32,306 nucleotides of DNA from an uncultured Archangium sp. (lineage in GTDB: Bacteria > Myxococcota > Myxococcia > Myxococcales > Myxococcaceae): positions 1 through 32,306 of the forward strand of contig CAIVGN010000214.1 of NCBI GenBank assembly GCA_903905455.1, written 5' to 3'. The notes beneath the pieces were generated by a model, which did not search any database, was not told the origin of the DNA, and worked only from the letters and a program-made list of their open reading frames with translations. A program made the position numbers and the translations under genes. Position 1 is the first letter of the stretch; each line of letters starts with the position of its first letter. This document shows positions 15,580 to 24,358 of the stretch, piece after piece.

Positions 15580-18062
15580 GGCTGCACCGTGAGCTGGGCG
15601 AAGACCCGGCGGTTGACGCTGTTGCCGAAGGGGTGTTCCTGGTGGCTGGGCCCCAGCTGCGAGCCCACCACGGCCACCGTGACCCGGTCGTTGAACAGCC
15701 GGTAGGCGACGCGCGCGTTGATCACCGTGTACGCGGCGAGCGGGTTCTGGAGGTTGGCGATCTGCGTGGGGTCGACGGGCGAAGGTTCGCGCTCGATCCA
15801 CGTGGTGCCGGTGACCAGGCTCAGGTCGGCCGAGAGGTCGAGGTTCACCGGCGTGCGGTAGATGAAGCCCGCGTTCACCTTGGCCACCGGGGCCTGGCTG
15901 CAGGGGCCGCACACCTTCGCGCCGGAGTTGGCCACCACCGACTGCAGCGCCGCCGACGCCCGCAGGTCGAGGCCCTTCGTCGCGTTCCACGTCAGCCCCA
16001 GCTCGCCGCCGCGCGCGGTGTACGTCTCGGCGTCGTTGGAGAACTGCGAACTCCCGAGGAGGAACGACTGGCTCACCGCGTCGAAGGCGTCGCCCGGCGC
16101 CACGGGGTTCACCGCCGAGAGCACGATGAGGTCGCTGACGATGTTCCAGTACCCGGTGAGATCGACGGTCAGGCCCAGGCGCGGGAGCTCGCCGCGGTAG
16201 CCCAGCTCGAACGAATAGAGCCGCTCGGGCCTCAGCTCGCGGTTGCCCTGGGTGAGCACCGAGGCGCCGGTCACGCCGGGCACCGGGGTGCGAATGTCCA
16301 TGTAGCTCTCGAGGAAGGTGGGCTGGCGAAACGCGGTGGCGAAGCTCCCGCGCAGCGCGTGGCTCTCGAAGGGACGGAAGACGAGCGAGACGCGGGGGGA
16401 CTGCGCGTAGCCCGGCTGCCCCTTGTCGAGCAGCGGGTGGCGATCGACGCGGTAGCTGGCCACCAGGGTCAGCGGCTTGATGATGCGCCACTCGTCCTGC
16501 ACGAAGGCCGCGGCGTGCAGCTCTTCCTTGCGCGCGCCGATGTAGCCCCAGTTCACGCCCTTGAAGCGCCCCGAGACGCCCAGCGCGATGACGTGCGTGC
16601 CCGCGAGCTGGAACTCCTTCTGGAAGAGCGCCTCGCCGTCGAAGACGTTGGTGTCGACGGTGGTGAGCAGGCTGCGCTGGCCGATGGGCTCGAACTGCGG
16701 CCCGGCGCTGAACTGCGAGTGGTTCCAGAAGAAGCGCACCTTCACCGGGCCGCCGGTGAAGTCGAGCTTGGCGTAGCCCCCCAGGCCGTCGAGGTAGAAG
16801 TTGCGCAACAGGCCCAGGCCGTAGAGCTCGGTGAACAGCCGGTTGATGCCGCCCGAGAGCGCGACCGAGAAGTCCCGGTTGAAGGCGTAGAAGGCGGTGA
16901 GGTTGGCGCGGGCCGAGCGCACGCCGAGGTTCGGGTCGTCGATGTTGGAGGCCACGTCGGCGCGGTTCTGCGCGTAGTCGCGGGTGTACTTGTCCCCCTG
17001 CTGGTAGCCGACCGACGCGCGGAAGCGCAGCTTGTCGCCGCCCGAGGCAACGAAGCTGCCGCCCGCGAGGTGGGCGCTGCCCGCGAAGCCCGAGAACTCG
17101 GCGGCGGGGCCGGTGCCGGGGCTGCGGGTGATGATGTTCACCACGCCCAGCATGGCGTTCGCGCCGTACAGCGCGCTGCCCGGGCCTCGAATGACCTCCA
17201 CGCGCTCGATCTCCTCGAGCCCCACGGGCAGCACCGGCCACAGCGTCACGCCCAGGAAGTCCTGGTACTCGGGGCGGCCGTCGACCAGCACCAGCACCTT
17301 GTTGGCGATGCGCTGGTTGAAGCCGCGGAAGCTGACGTTGGCCGACGAGGTGCCCATGCCCATCACCTCGGCGCCCGGCACGCGGCGGAGGATCTCCGGC
17401 AGCGAGCTGAGCCCCGAGGCGCGGATCTCGTCGCCGGTGATCACCGTGATGGCGTTGGGCGCGTCGAGCGTGGCCTGCGCGCGGCGGCTCGCGGCGACCA
17501 CCGTCTCTTCGTAGGGCACGCCGAAGTCTTCTTCGCTCACCGCGGTTGGGGCCGTGGCCTTCGGCTCGGCGGCGACCGGCTCGGCCACGCGTGCCTCGGC
17601 CTTCTCCACCGCGCGCTCGAGGCGCTCGGCCAGCTCCGTCAGACGCTTCACCGTGGCCTCGTCGACCTGGGGGCCGGCCACGCGCTCAGGCGGCTTCTTC
17701 GGCTCGTCGGGTTCGGGCTTCTTCGCCGGCAGCTGGGCCTCGAGGCGCGCCAGCATCCCGCGGACCTTCTCGGCGTCCGGCGGGCGGGCGTCGAGGTAGC
17801 GCTGGTAATAGGTCGCCGCGTCACCCAGGCGGCCCGCGGCCTCGTAGGCGCGTCCGATGTTGAAGAGCACGTTGGGGTGGGGGCGAATGCCGTAGGCCTC
17901 GAGCAGCTCGGCGATGCCGTCGTCGAGCTTGCCGTCGGCGATGAGCGCCATGCCCGTCTTGAAGTGACGGCGCGCCTCGACGCGGGCGTCGGCGTGGGCG
18001 AGGGCGGGGATCAACACGGCCACGGCGACGAGCGCGCGAAGGCAGGCGGGACGAGGCCACAT
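15576..18062 (-). CDS. TonB-dependent receptor with N-terminal TPR domain
   Basis: 828 residues. Signal peptide ends near HADA (24). Residues 25-105 are two TPR-like units (DDGIAELLEAYGIRPHPNVLFNIGRAYEAAGRL is the clearest, given here by its limits 47-79). A Lys/Glu/Pro-rich helical linker spans 110-178. The plug is at 186-314: EETVVAASRRAQ, then IEVI-type SRVEVIRGPGSALYGANAMLGVVNIITR near 285-313, the usual TonB-receptor signature. The rest is a 22-strand-type barrel. It would import a ligand across the outer membrane using TonB energy; the ligand is unknown. A TPR before the plug is not the usual layout. The run goes kinase, receptor, lipoprotein, zinc-ribbon protein, with 18 bases between kinase stop and receptor start. 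Confidence 0.9.
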   Translation of the reverse strand: MWPRPACLRALVAVAVLIPALAHADARVEARRHFKTGMALIADGKLDDGIAELLEAYGIRPHPNVLFNIGRAYEAAGRLGDAATYYQRYLDARPPDAEKVRGMLARLEAQLPAKKPEPDEPKKPPERVAGPQVDEATVKRLTELAERLERAVEKAEARVAEPVAAEPKATAPTAVSEEDFGVPYEETVVAASRRAQATLDAPNAITVITGDEIRASGLSSLPEILRRVPGAEVMGMGTSSANVSFRGFNQRIANKVLVLVDGRPEYQDFLGVTLWPVLPVGLEEIERVEVIRGPGSALYGANAMLGVVNIITRSPGTGPAAEFSGFAGSAHLAGGSFVASGGDKLRFRASVGYQQGDKYTRDYAQNRADVASNIDDPNLGVRSARANLTAFYAFNRDFSVALSGGINRLFTELYGLGLLRNFYLDGLGGYAKLDFTGGPVKVRFFWNHSQFSAGPQFEPIGQRSLLTTVDTNVFDGEALFQKEFQLAGTHVIALGVSGRFKGVNWGYIGARKEELHAAAFVQDEWRIIKPLTLVASYRVDRHPLLDKGQPGYAQSPRVSLVFRPFESHALRGSFATAFRQPTFLESYMDIRTPVPGVTGASVLTQGNRELRPERLYSFELGYRGELPRLGLTVDLTGYWNIVSDLIVLSAVNPVAPGDAFDAVSQSFLLGSSQFSNDAETYTARGGELGLTWNATKGLDLRASAALQSVVANSGAKVCGPCSQAPVAKVNAGFIYRTPVNLDLSADLSLVTGTTWIEREPSPVDPTQIANLQNPLAAYTVINARVAYRLFNDRVTVAVVGSQLGPSHQEHPFGNSVNRRVFAQLTVQP

Positions 18063-18080
18063 GACAGGGCGCTCCGGTGG

Positions 18081-19619
18081 TCAGTACGGGTCTTCTTTGT
18101 ACCCGTTGGGGTCCGTCTTGGGCTTCTTCACCGGGCGCACGACGGGGCGCGTCGGCTCGGTCTTGCGGTTCAGGCTCTGCACCACCGTCACCACGCCCTC
18201 GAGTCCCTGGGCGACGACGCTGCTCGCCTCGTAGCCCTCGAGGGCGAAGGACAGCTCGAGCTGCACCGGGGTGGTGTCGCGGCGGGGCAGGGTCAGCGAG
18301 AAGGGGGTGACGCCGACCTGCACGCCGTCGCGGGTGACGAGCGCGCCCTGGGGCTGGCTGTCGACCTCGAAGCGCACCTCGGCGGGGGTGATCACCGAGG
18401 GCACCACCACCTCGGCCGGGTCGTCCACCGGGCGGAGCACCGGGGTTACCGTGGGCGGCGCCACCGGCACCGGCACCTGCGTCGCGCGCCAGGCCACGAG
18501 CCCGCCGACGCTCGCGCCGAAGAGCACCACGCTGACCACGGCGATGATCAACGGCAGGCGGCGCTTGCCCTGCGGGTTCATCGCGCTTTCGGAGATCTCC
18601 ACCTCGAGGCTGCGCACGGACTCGGCGCTGGTGAACGCGGGCGTCGCGGTGGCCATCCCCGCCGGCGTCGAGGTGCGAGGCATGAGCCCCGAGGTGGTGC
18701 GCGGATCGGCGAACGCGCCCGAGAGGCCCTGGCCGGACGTCGCCAGGCGCATGGAGTCGAGCAGCTCGTCCATCGACTGGAAGCGGGCGGCGGGTTCCTT
18801 CTCGAGGCACTTCATCACCAGCGCGTTCACGTCTGCGGGCAGCTCCGGGACCATCGTGCTGAGCTCCGGCGGCTTCTCGCGGATGTGCTTCACGATGACG
18901 TCGATGGACTCCTTGCTCACGAACGGAGGCCGGCCGGCCATCGTCTGGAACATGAGCACGCCCAGCGCATAGATGTCGGTGCGCGGGTCGGCCTCGCCGC
19001 GCGCCTGCTCGGGGGCCATGTAGAGCGGTGAGCCCAGCAGCACCCCGGCCTGGGTGAGCCCGGTTTGATCGACCCCGTCGTCGCTGGGCTTCTCGGGCGT
19101 GAACGACTTGACCAGCCCGAAGTCGAGCACCTTGACCGTGTCGCCGCCGGTGCCCTCGGTCATCAACATCACGTTGGCCGGCTTGAGATCGCGGTGCACC
19201 AGGCCCAGCTTGTGCGCCTCGCGCAGCGATCTCGCGACCTGGCCGGCGATGTACAGGGCCCGCGCCCAGGGCAACCGGGTGTTGTCGACGAGCACCTTCT
19301 GGAGCGTCTCGCCCTCGAGGTACTCCATGGCGATGAAGTAGATGCCGTCGTCGGTGCGGCCGTAGTCGTGCACCGTGATGGTGTTGGGGTGCTTCAACTT
19401 CGAGGTCATCGACGCTTCGAGGAAGAAGCGCCGCTCGAAGCCGGGGTCGCGCGAGCCGTCGTAGCGCGGGTTGAGCACCTTGAGCGCCACCTCGCGGCCC
19501 AGCGGTCGCTGCACGGCCTTGTACACGCGGCCCATGCCGCCCACGCCCAGGGGCGCGACGATCTCGAAGCGTCCGCTCAGGACCTGCCCTACGAGCGGAT
19601 CGACCTCCGGCTCAGCCAT
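18081..19619 (-). CDS. Membrane-anchored Ser/Thr protein kinase with PEGA-like tail
   Basis: 512 residues from ATG at 19619 (MAEPEVDP); an open frame to 19718 adds a basic stretch without family support, and GGGGGT precedes the chosen start. All kinase elements are intact: Gly-loop LGVGGMGRVY (24-33), Lys47, Glu68, HRDLKPAN (142-149), DFG (166-168) and APE (202-204). A flexible Thr/Ser-rich linker (290-350) leads to a membrane helix at 355-377, and residues 413-490 form a PEGA-type beta module (FEVDSQPQGALVTRDG) outside the membrane. It should phosphorylate Ser/Thr in the cytoplasm in response to an envelope cue. Heads the run with the TPR-TonB receptor, and is divergent from the potassium transporter. 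Confidence 0.94.
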   Translation of the reverse strand: MAEPEVDPLVGQVLSGRFEIVAPLGVGGMGRVYKAVQRPLGREVALKVLNPRYDGSRDPGFERRFFLEASMTSKLKHPNTITVHDYGRTDDGIYFIAMEYLEGETLQKVLVDNTRLPWARALYIAGQVARSLREAHKLGLVHRDLKPANVMLMTEGTGGDTVKVLDFGLVKSFTPEKPSDDGVDQTGLTQAGVLLGSPLYMAPEQARGEADPRTDIYALGVLMFQTMAGRPPFVSKESIDVIVKHIREKPPELSTMVPELPADVNALVMKCLEKEPAARFQSMDELLDSMRLATSGQGLSGAFADPRTTSGLMPRTSTPAGMATATPAFTSAESVRSLEVEISESAMNPQGKRRLPLIIAVVSVVLFGASVGGLVAWRATQVPVPVAPPTVTPVLRPVDDPAEVVVPSVITPAEVRFEVDSQPQGALVTRDGVQVGVTPFSLTLPRRDTTPVQLELSFALEGYEASSVVAQGLEGVVTVVQSLNRKTEPTRPVVRPVKKPKTDPNGYKEDPY

Positions 19620-19735
19620 GGCACCCCCACGGCGCTCCAGCGCGCCGACAGTGAAGGGTCTTCTACCACGAGCGCGCCGTGCCACCTGCATGTCGTCGTG
19701 CGGTGGAAACACGCCCATGCCGAAAGGGTTGGGCT

Positions 19736-21700
19736 ATGAGCGCGGCAATGAGTGATGCGAACGCGCAGGCCACCCCCGGGGCCGCGCAAAGCGCCGACTC
19801 CCAACCGCCCGCGGCTGGGCATGGGCACGGCAAACTGGTTCCGCTCGCGCTTGGGGCGCTGGGCATCGTGTTTGGCGACATCGGCACCAGCCCCCTGTAC
19901 GCGGTGGCCGAGTGTTTCTCGAAGGATGCCGCCGGCATCACCAAGAGCCACTCGCTGGTGGTCTCGACGGCCAGCGTGATGGGCCTGCTGTCGCTGTTCT
20001 TCTGGTCGCTGACGATGGTGGTGACCGTGAAGTACCTGGCCTTCATCATGAGGGCGAACAACAAGGGCGAGGGCGGCATCTTCGCCCTGCTCGCGCTGGT
20101 GCCCCACAAGGCCACCAGCCGGGTGCGCGGTGGGGTGGTGCTCGCGGCGCTCTTCGGCGCGGCGCTGCTCTACGGCGACGGCATCATCACCCCGGCCATC
20201 TCGGTGCTCTCGGCCGTCGAGGGCCTGAGCGTGGCTACCGACAAGCTCGATCAGAACGTGGTGGTGATGATCACCCTGGTCATCCTCGTGGGGCTGTTCC
20301 TGGTGCAGAAGCGCGGCACCGACAAGATCGGCAAGGCCTTCGGGCCGCTGATGCTGGTGTGGTTCTTCGTCATCGGTGGCCTGGGGGTCGCGGGCATCGT
20401 CCACGCACCGGCGGTGCTGGCGGCGGTCAACCCGCTGTACGCGGTGAAGCTCTTCCAGTTGGACCCTGTGCGCGCCTTCAAGGTGCTGGGCAGCGTGGTG
20501 CTGTGCATCACCGGTGGCGAGGCGCTGTACGCCGACATGGGCCACTTCGGCGCGAAGCCGATTCGCGCGAGCTGGTACGCGCTGGTGCTGCCCGCGCTGA
20601 TGCTCAACTACTTCGGCCAGTGCGCGTACTTGCTCGAGCACGGCTGGGTCGAGAAGCCGTTCTGGGCGCTGGTGCCCAGCGCGATGGTCTACCCCATGGT
20701 GTTCCTCGCCACGGCGGCCACGGTCATCGCCTCGCAGGCGTTGATCTCCGGGGCCTTTTCGCTGACCCGCCAGGCGGTGCAGCTGGGTTACATGCCGCGC
20801 GTCACCATCGTGCACACCTCGGCGGTGAACGAGGGGCAGATCTACATCCCCGAGGTCAACGCGGCGCTGATGGTGAGCTGCCTGTCGCTGGTGCTCGTGT
20901 TCCGCGAGTCGACCGCGCTGGCCGCCGCCTACGGCATCGCCGTCACCGGCACGATGGGCATCACCTCGGTGGTCTACTTCGTGGTGATCATGAAGAACTG
21001 GGGTTGGAGCCTCGCGCGCGCGCTGCCGCTGCTGCTGCTCTTCCTGGCCTTCGACATTCCCTTCTTCCTCGCCAACGCGCTCAAGTTCTTCGAGGGCGGC
21101 TGGTTCCCCATCGTCATTGGCGTCGCGATGTTCGCGCTGATGACCACCTGGAAGCGGGGCCGCGCGGAGCTGGCGGTGCGCTTCAACCAGTCGCTGATGC
21201 CGCTCTCGGCGCTGCTCGAAGATCTCGAGGCCACCAAGCCCCACCGCGTGCGCGGCACGGCGGTCTTCATGTCGGGCAACCCCGACGGCACGCCCCCGGT
21301 GTTGCTGCACCACCTCAAGCACAACCAGGTGCTGCACCGGCAGGTGGTGCTGCTGTCGATCATTCCGCAGGACGTGCCCCTGGTGCCGAAGAACGAGCAG
21401 CTCGAGGTCGAGGTGCTGGGCAACGGCTTCTTCCGGGTGATGTGGCGCACCGGCTTCATGGAGACGCCGAACGTCCCGCAGGTCCTCCTCCGTGCGCGCG
21501 CCCGTGACCTGGTGTGCGAGCCGTCGACCACCAGCTACTTCCTGGGCCGCGAGACGCTGCTGACCAACGGCAAGTCGCCCATGATGCTGTGGCGCAAGCT
21601 GCTGTTCGCCTTCGTCTCGCGCAACGCGCTGTCGGCGACGAGCTACTTCGGCCTGCCTCCCGGGCGCGTGGTCGAGCTGGGCATGCAGGTCGATCTCTGA
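19736..21700 (+). CDS. kup: Kup-family potassium transporter
   Basis: 654 residues from ATG at 19736; a second ATG four codons on is possible. Near the N-terminus is LGIVFGDIGTSPLYA, the hallmark of Kup/HAK/KT transporters, followed by about twelve membrane helices and the family motif GDGIITPAISVLSAVEGL. LTRQAVQLGYMPR and FFEGGWFPI also match. The C-terminal 150 residues are a soluble tail, as in the family. It takes up potassium with protons across the inner membrane. The AAAGGG about 8 bases upstream of the ATG is a reasonable ribosome site. 116 bases separate it from the divergent kinase gene. Confidence 0.96.
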   Translation: MSAAMSDANAQATPGAAQSADSQPPAAGHGHGKLVPLALGALGIVFGDIGTSPLYAVAECFSKDAAGITKSHSLVVSTASVMGLLSLFFWSLTMVVTVKYLAFIMRANNKGEGGIFALLALVPHKATSRVRGGVVLAALFGAALLYGDGIITPAISVLSAVEGLSVATDKLDQNVVVMITLVILVGLFLVQKRGTDKIGKAFGPLMLVWFFVIGGLGVAGIVHAPAVLAAVNPLYAVKLFQLDPVRAFKVLGSVVLCITGGEALYADMGHFGAKPIRASWYALVLPALMLNYFGQCAYLLEHGWVEKPFWALVPSAMVYPMVFLATAATVIASQALISGAFSLTRQAVQLGYMPRVTIVHTSAVNEGQIYIPEVNAALMVSCLSLVLVFRESTALAAAYGIAVTGTMGITSVVYFVVIMKNWGWSLARALPLLLLFLAFDIPFFLANALKFFEGGWFPIVIGVAMFALMTTWKRGRAELAVRFNQSLMPLSALLEDLEATKPHRVRGTAVFMSGNPDGTPPVLLHHLKHNQVLHRQVVLLSIIPQDVPLVPKNEQLEVEVLGNGFFRVMWRTGFMETPNVPQVLLRARARDLVCEPSTTSYFLGRETLLTNGKSPMMLWRKLLFAFVSRNALSATSYFGLPPGRVVELGMQVDL

Positions 21701-21770
21701 GGGCCCACCTGGCGCGATGAATGCCTCGCCCGCGGCTGGGAACGAGCCAGACGGGAAGTGATGTCGAGGT

Positions 21771-22814
21771 GTGGTCGTGCTCAGTCATCGTGCTGTCGTG
21801 GCTTTCGCGTCGCTCGCGTTGTGGGCCTGCGATGATCGAACGCGGCTCGTCGAGGCCTACAGCGTCACCGACACCGTGCTCGTCGCGTGTACCGAGGGTG
21901 ACTTCACCCTCGAGGCCGCGACCCCGGAGGTGATGCTGGTGCTGGATCGATCGGCGTCGATGGCGTCGTCGTTCGGCACCGGCACGCGCTGGTCGACGCT
22001 GGTGGGCGCGCTCGAGGCCACGTTGCCCGCGGTAGACGGCACGCTCGAGCTGGGGCTCTCGGTGTTCCCTGCGGCGAGCACCAGTGGCGTGGAGTGCGGC
22101 GTGCCCGACGCGCCCGTGCTCTGGCCGGCGAAGGGGCAGGTGGCGACGTTGCTCTCGAAAGTGCGGAGCTCGACGCTCGTCGGAGGGACGCCCACGGCGC
22201 TGGCGCTCGACGCGGCGGCGGCAGCGCTCACCTCGACGCAGCCCCGGGCGATGGTGCTGGCGACCGATGGCCTGCCCAACTGCAACGCGGGCCTCAATCC
22301 TTCGACGTGTGCGTGTCCTGCCGGCCAGCAGTGCGGTCTCGCGCAGCGCTGCATCGACGACGCGCGCACCCTCGAGCGGCTCTCGACGCACGCCAACGCT
22401 GGCATCCCCACGTGGATCATCGGCATCGGCAGTGACGTCACCTCGACCTCGCTGCTGGACGCGATGGCGCTGGCGGGCGGGAGGCCCACCACCGGGGCGC
22501 ACCGCTATGCGGCCGTGGCGTCACCGGCTGAGTTGCAGGCTGCGTTCGTCGCCATTCGCGAGGAACTCTCGTCGTGTTCGTTCACCACGACGTCGGTGCC
22601 GGACAGCAGCGGCGCGATGCAGGTGAAGCTCGATGGCGTGGTGGTGCCGCAGGATGCCAGCGGCGTGTCGGGGTGGACGTGGATCGCCCAGGCGCGCGGG
22701 GAGTTGGCGCTGCGGGGCGCGTGGTGTCTCAAGGCGATCGCCGCGGATCACCCGGTCGTGCGCATCAGCGTGAGCTGCGGCGTCGACCAGGTGGAAGCGG
22801 TGGTGCTGCAGTGA
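21771..22814 (+). CDS. VWA-domain lipoprotein
   Basis: 347 residues from GTG at 21771; GTG at 21777 is equally likely because GAGG lies 7 bases before it. A lipoprotein signal ends LALWAC (Cys20). A von Willebrand type A domain follows: MIDAS DRSAS (59-63), threonine in GGTPTAL (about 141), and aspartate in ATDGLPNC (about 162-170). This would bind a divalent metal and a protein ligand at the cell surface. A short insert with four cysteines (CNAGLNPSTCACPAGQQC region, about 170-190) splits the domain. Similar VWA lipoproteins are frequent in myxobacteria. It follows kup by 70 bases on the same strand, and its stop is 4 bases from the convergent GNAT stop. Confidence 0.9.
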   Translation: MVVLSHRAVVAFASLALWACDDRTRLVEAYSVTDTVLVACTEGDFTLEAATPEVMLVLDRSASMASSFGTGTRWSTLVGALEATLPAVDGTLELGLSVFPAASTSGVECGVPDAPVLWPAKGQVATLLSKVRSSTLVGGTPTALALDAAAAALTSTQPRAMVLATDGLPNCNAGLNPSTCACPAGQQCGLAQRCIDDARTLERLSTHANAGIPTWIIGIGSDVTSTSLLDAMALAGGRPTTGAHRYAAVASPAELQAAFVAIREELSSCSFTTTSVPDSSGAMQVKLDGVVVPQDASGVSGWTWIAQARGELALRGAWCLKAIAADHPVVRISVSCGVDQVEAVVLQ

Positions 22815-22818
22815 CGCG

Positions 22819-23286
22819 TCAGAGCCGCTTGCAGAGGATGATCAAGTCATCGCCCGGCTTGTAGAAGTCCCTGAAGCGCGACTCTTCCTTGTACTGCATG
22901 GCCGCATAGAAGCCGCGGGTGGGGCCGTACGCCTCCATGGCCGAGGTCTCGACACGAATGATCCGCCCGTGCCGACGGCGCAGGTCGCCTTCCATGGCCG
23001 ACACCAGCGCCGCGCCGACACCCTGTCCGCGCACCAGCGGGTCCGAGGCGATCCAATAGAGATCGAACGTGCCGGCCGTCATCGGCGTGGGGCCGTAACA
23101 GACGTAGCCCACGACCTTGCCGTCGCGCAGCGCGCAGATGACCTGGTAGTCGGGGTTATTGGGCGTGAGCGCGGCGTCGATGACTTCGAGCGCGCACGAC
23201 TGCTCTTCCAGCGTGAAGGTCTCGATGCGGCTCAACAGCGCGGCGAGGGGCGTCCGGTCTGCTGAGACGAGGGGCCTGATTTCCAT
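22819..23286 (-). CDS. GNAT-family acetyltransferase
   Basis: 155 residues. Acetyl-CoA loop RGQGVGAAL at 87-95, preceded by DLYWIASDPL (strand 4), and the usual last strands. The substrate is unknown. The chosen ATG at 23286 starts a typical N-terminus (MEIRPLVSADR). It lies 131 bases inside the end of the ATP-grasp gene in another frame. The acetyltransferase pattern is strong, so the gene itself is real. A link to an amino-acid ligase suggests modification of an amino acid, dipeptide or cell-wall precursor; this is inference. Confidence 0.9.
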   Translation of the reverse strand: MEIRPLVSADRTPLAALLSRIETFTLEEQSCALEVIDAALTPNNPDYQVICALRDGKVVGYVCYGPTPMTAGTFDLYWIASDPLVRGQGVGAALVSAMEGDLRRRHGRIIRVETSAMEAYGPTRGFYAAMQYKEESRFRDFYKPGDDLIILCKRL

Positions 23287-24277
23287 GTCGACGTTCCCAG
23301 GCGAGCTCCACCAGGTGCAGCGCCAGGTCCGCGTACGAGAGGCCAGCGGCCTCCGCGGCTTTGGCGAACCCCGCCTGCGGGTGGAGATCGCAGTTGGGGT
23401 TGATGTCGATGACGTAGGGCTGGCCGCTGGCGTCGACGCGCAGGTCCACGCGGCCATAGTCGCGGCACTCGAGCGCCTCGAAGGCGGCGATGGCCACCTC
23501 CACGCAGCGCGCGGCGACGTCCTTCGGGAGCACCGCGAGCTCCGAGGGGCTCTCGATGCACTCGGCCGACTCGGTGTCCCACTTCGCCTTGTACGAGACG
23601 ACGTTGGGCTTGCCGATGAAGGCGTTGCCGAAGCGGATCTCGGACAGCGGCAGCGCGCGGCGCGGGGCGTTGCCGAGCAGCGGCACGTACACCTCGCGAC
23701 CTTCGATGAAGCGCTCGACGAGGGCCGGCTGGTGGAACGTGCGCAGCACCTTGCTCACCGCGCGGCCCAGGCCCTGGCGGGTCGTGACCACCGAGTCGAA
23801 GTCGATGCCCATCGACGCGTCTTCGCGCGACGGCTTGACGATCAGCGGGAAGGGGAGATCGACGTCGGCGAGATCTTCGAGGTGCTCCACCACGCAGAAG
23901 TCGGGCGTGGGCACGCCGCGGGCGCGGAGGATCTCCTTCGCCTTGTTCTTGTGCAGCGCCAGGGCGAGCGAGAGCGCGGAGCTGCCGGTGTACGGCACCT
24001 GCATCAGCTCCAGCATCGCGGGCACCAGCATCTCACCGCGCGCGTCGCCAGCCAGGGACTCGCAGAGGTTGAGCACCAGGTCGGGCTTCTCACCGCCCAG
24101 CGCGTCCTGGATACCCAGCAGGTCCTGCTCGACGGGCACCAGGTCGACGGTGTGCTTGCTCTTGCCGAGGGCGACGCGCATCGCGGCAGCGACCCGGACG
24201 ACGTCTTCGCGGGCTTCGCGACCGGGATCTTCTTCCAGCAGCGCGTGGTCGTGGTTGTGGAGGATCGCGATGCGCAT
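23156..24277 (-). CDS. ATP-grasp ligase, D-alanine--D-alanine ligase-like
   Basis: 373 residues. Typical elements: N-terminal MRIAILHNHD, LNLCESLAGDAR (70-80), FPLIVKPSREDASMGI (143-158, the ATP-grasp nucleotide segment) and GRVDLRVDASGQPYVIDINPNCDLHP (275-300, metal-binding Asp/Glu/Asn). It would use ATP to join two amino acids or similar acids; the pattern is that of D-Ala--D-Ala ligase relatives, not clearly the housekeeping ligase. Family-like sequence ends near residue 330 (ELAWERR). Residues 331-373 are Arg/Pro/His-rich and read the start of the GNAT gene in another frame, which looks like a lost original stop. Divergent from the HD gene, 81 bases apart. Confidence 0.88.
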   Translation of the reverse strand: MRIAILHNHDHALLEEDPGREAREDVVRVAAAMRVALGKSKHTVDLVPVEQDLLGIQDALGGEKPDLVLNLCESLAGDARGEMLVPAMLELMQVPYTGSSALSLALALHKNKAKEILRARGVPTPDFCVVEHLEDLADVDLPFPLIVKPSREDASMGIDFDSVVTTRQGLGRAVSKVLRTFHQPALVERFIEGREVYVPLLGNAPRRALPLSEIRFGNAFIGKPNVVSYKAKWDTESAECIESPSELAVLPKDVAARCVEVAIAAFEALECRDYGRVDLRVDASGQPYVIDINPNCDLHPQAGFAKAAEAAGLSYADLALHLVELAWERRHGNQAPRLSRPDAPRRAVEPHRDLHAGRAVVRARSHRRRAHAQ

Positions 24278-24358
24278 GCGGGGCGTCGGCGTGATGTACC
24301 ACGCACCTGCTCCCGATGTGGAGCGAAAGCCTGCCGCGCGTTACACGTCGCCTCGACG

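Noticed and set aside
15580-17241. Upstream in-frame extension of the calcium-motif lipoprotein
   Set aside because: It would bury a good lipoprotein signal sequence and overlap the receptor gene; sequence is Arg-rich without family character.
15633-19031. 1132-codon plus-strand open frame opposite the TonB receptor and kinase
   Set aside because: Antisense shadow: Arg/Ala/His-rich, no domain, while the minus strand carries intact receptor and kinase motifs.
19589-21337. 582-codon minus-strand frame opposite kup
   Set aside because: Antisense to a highly conserved transporter; composition is His/Gln/Arg-rich and domain-free.
22812-22821. TGACGCGTCA palindrome at the VWA and GNAT stops as a regulator site
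   Set aside because: It consists of two facing stop codons around CGCG; no reason to expect binding at gene ends.
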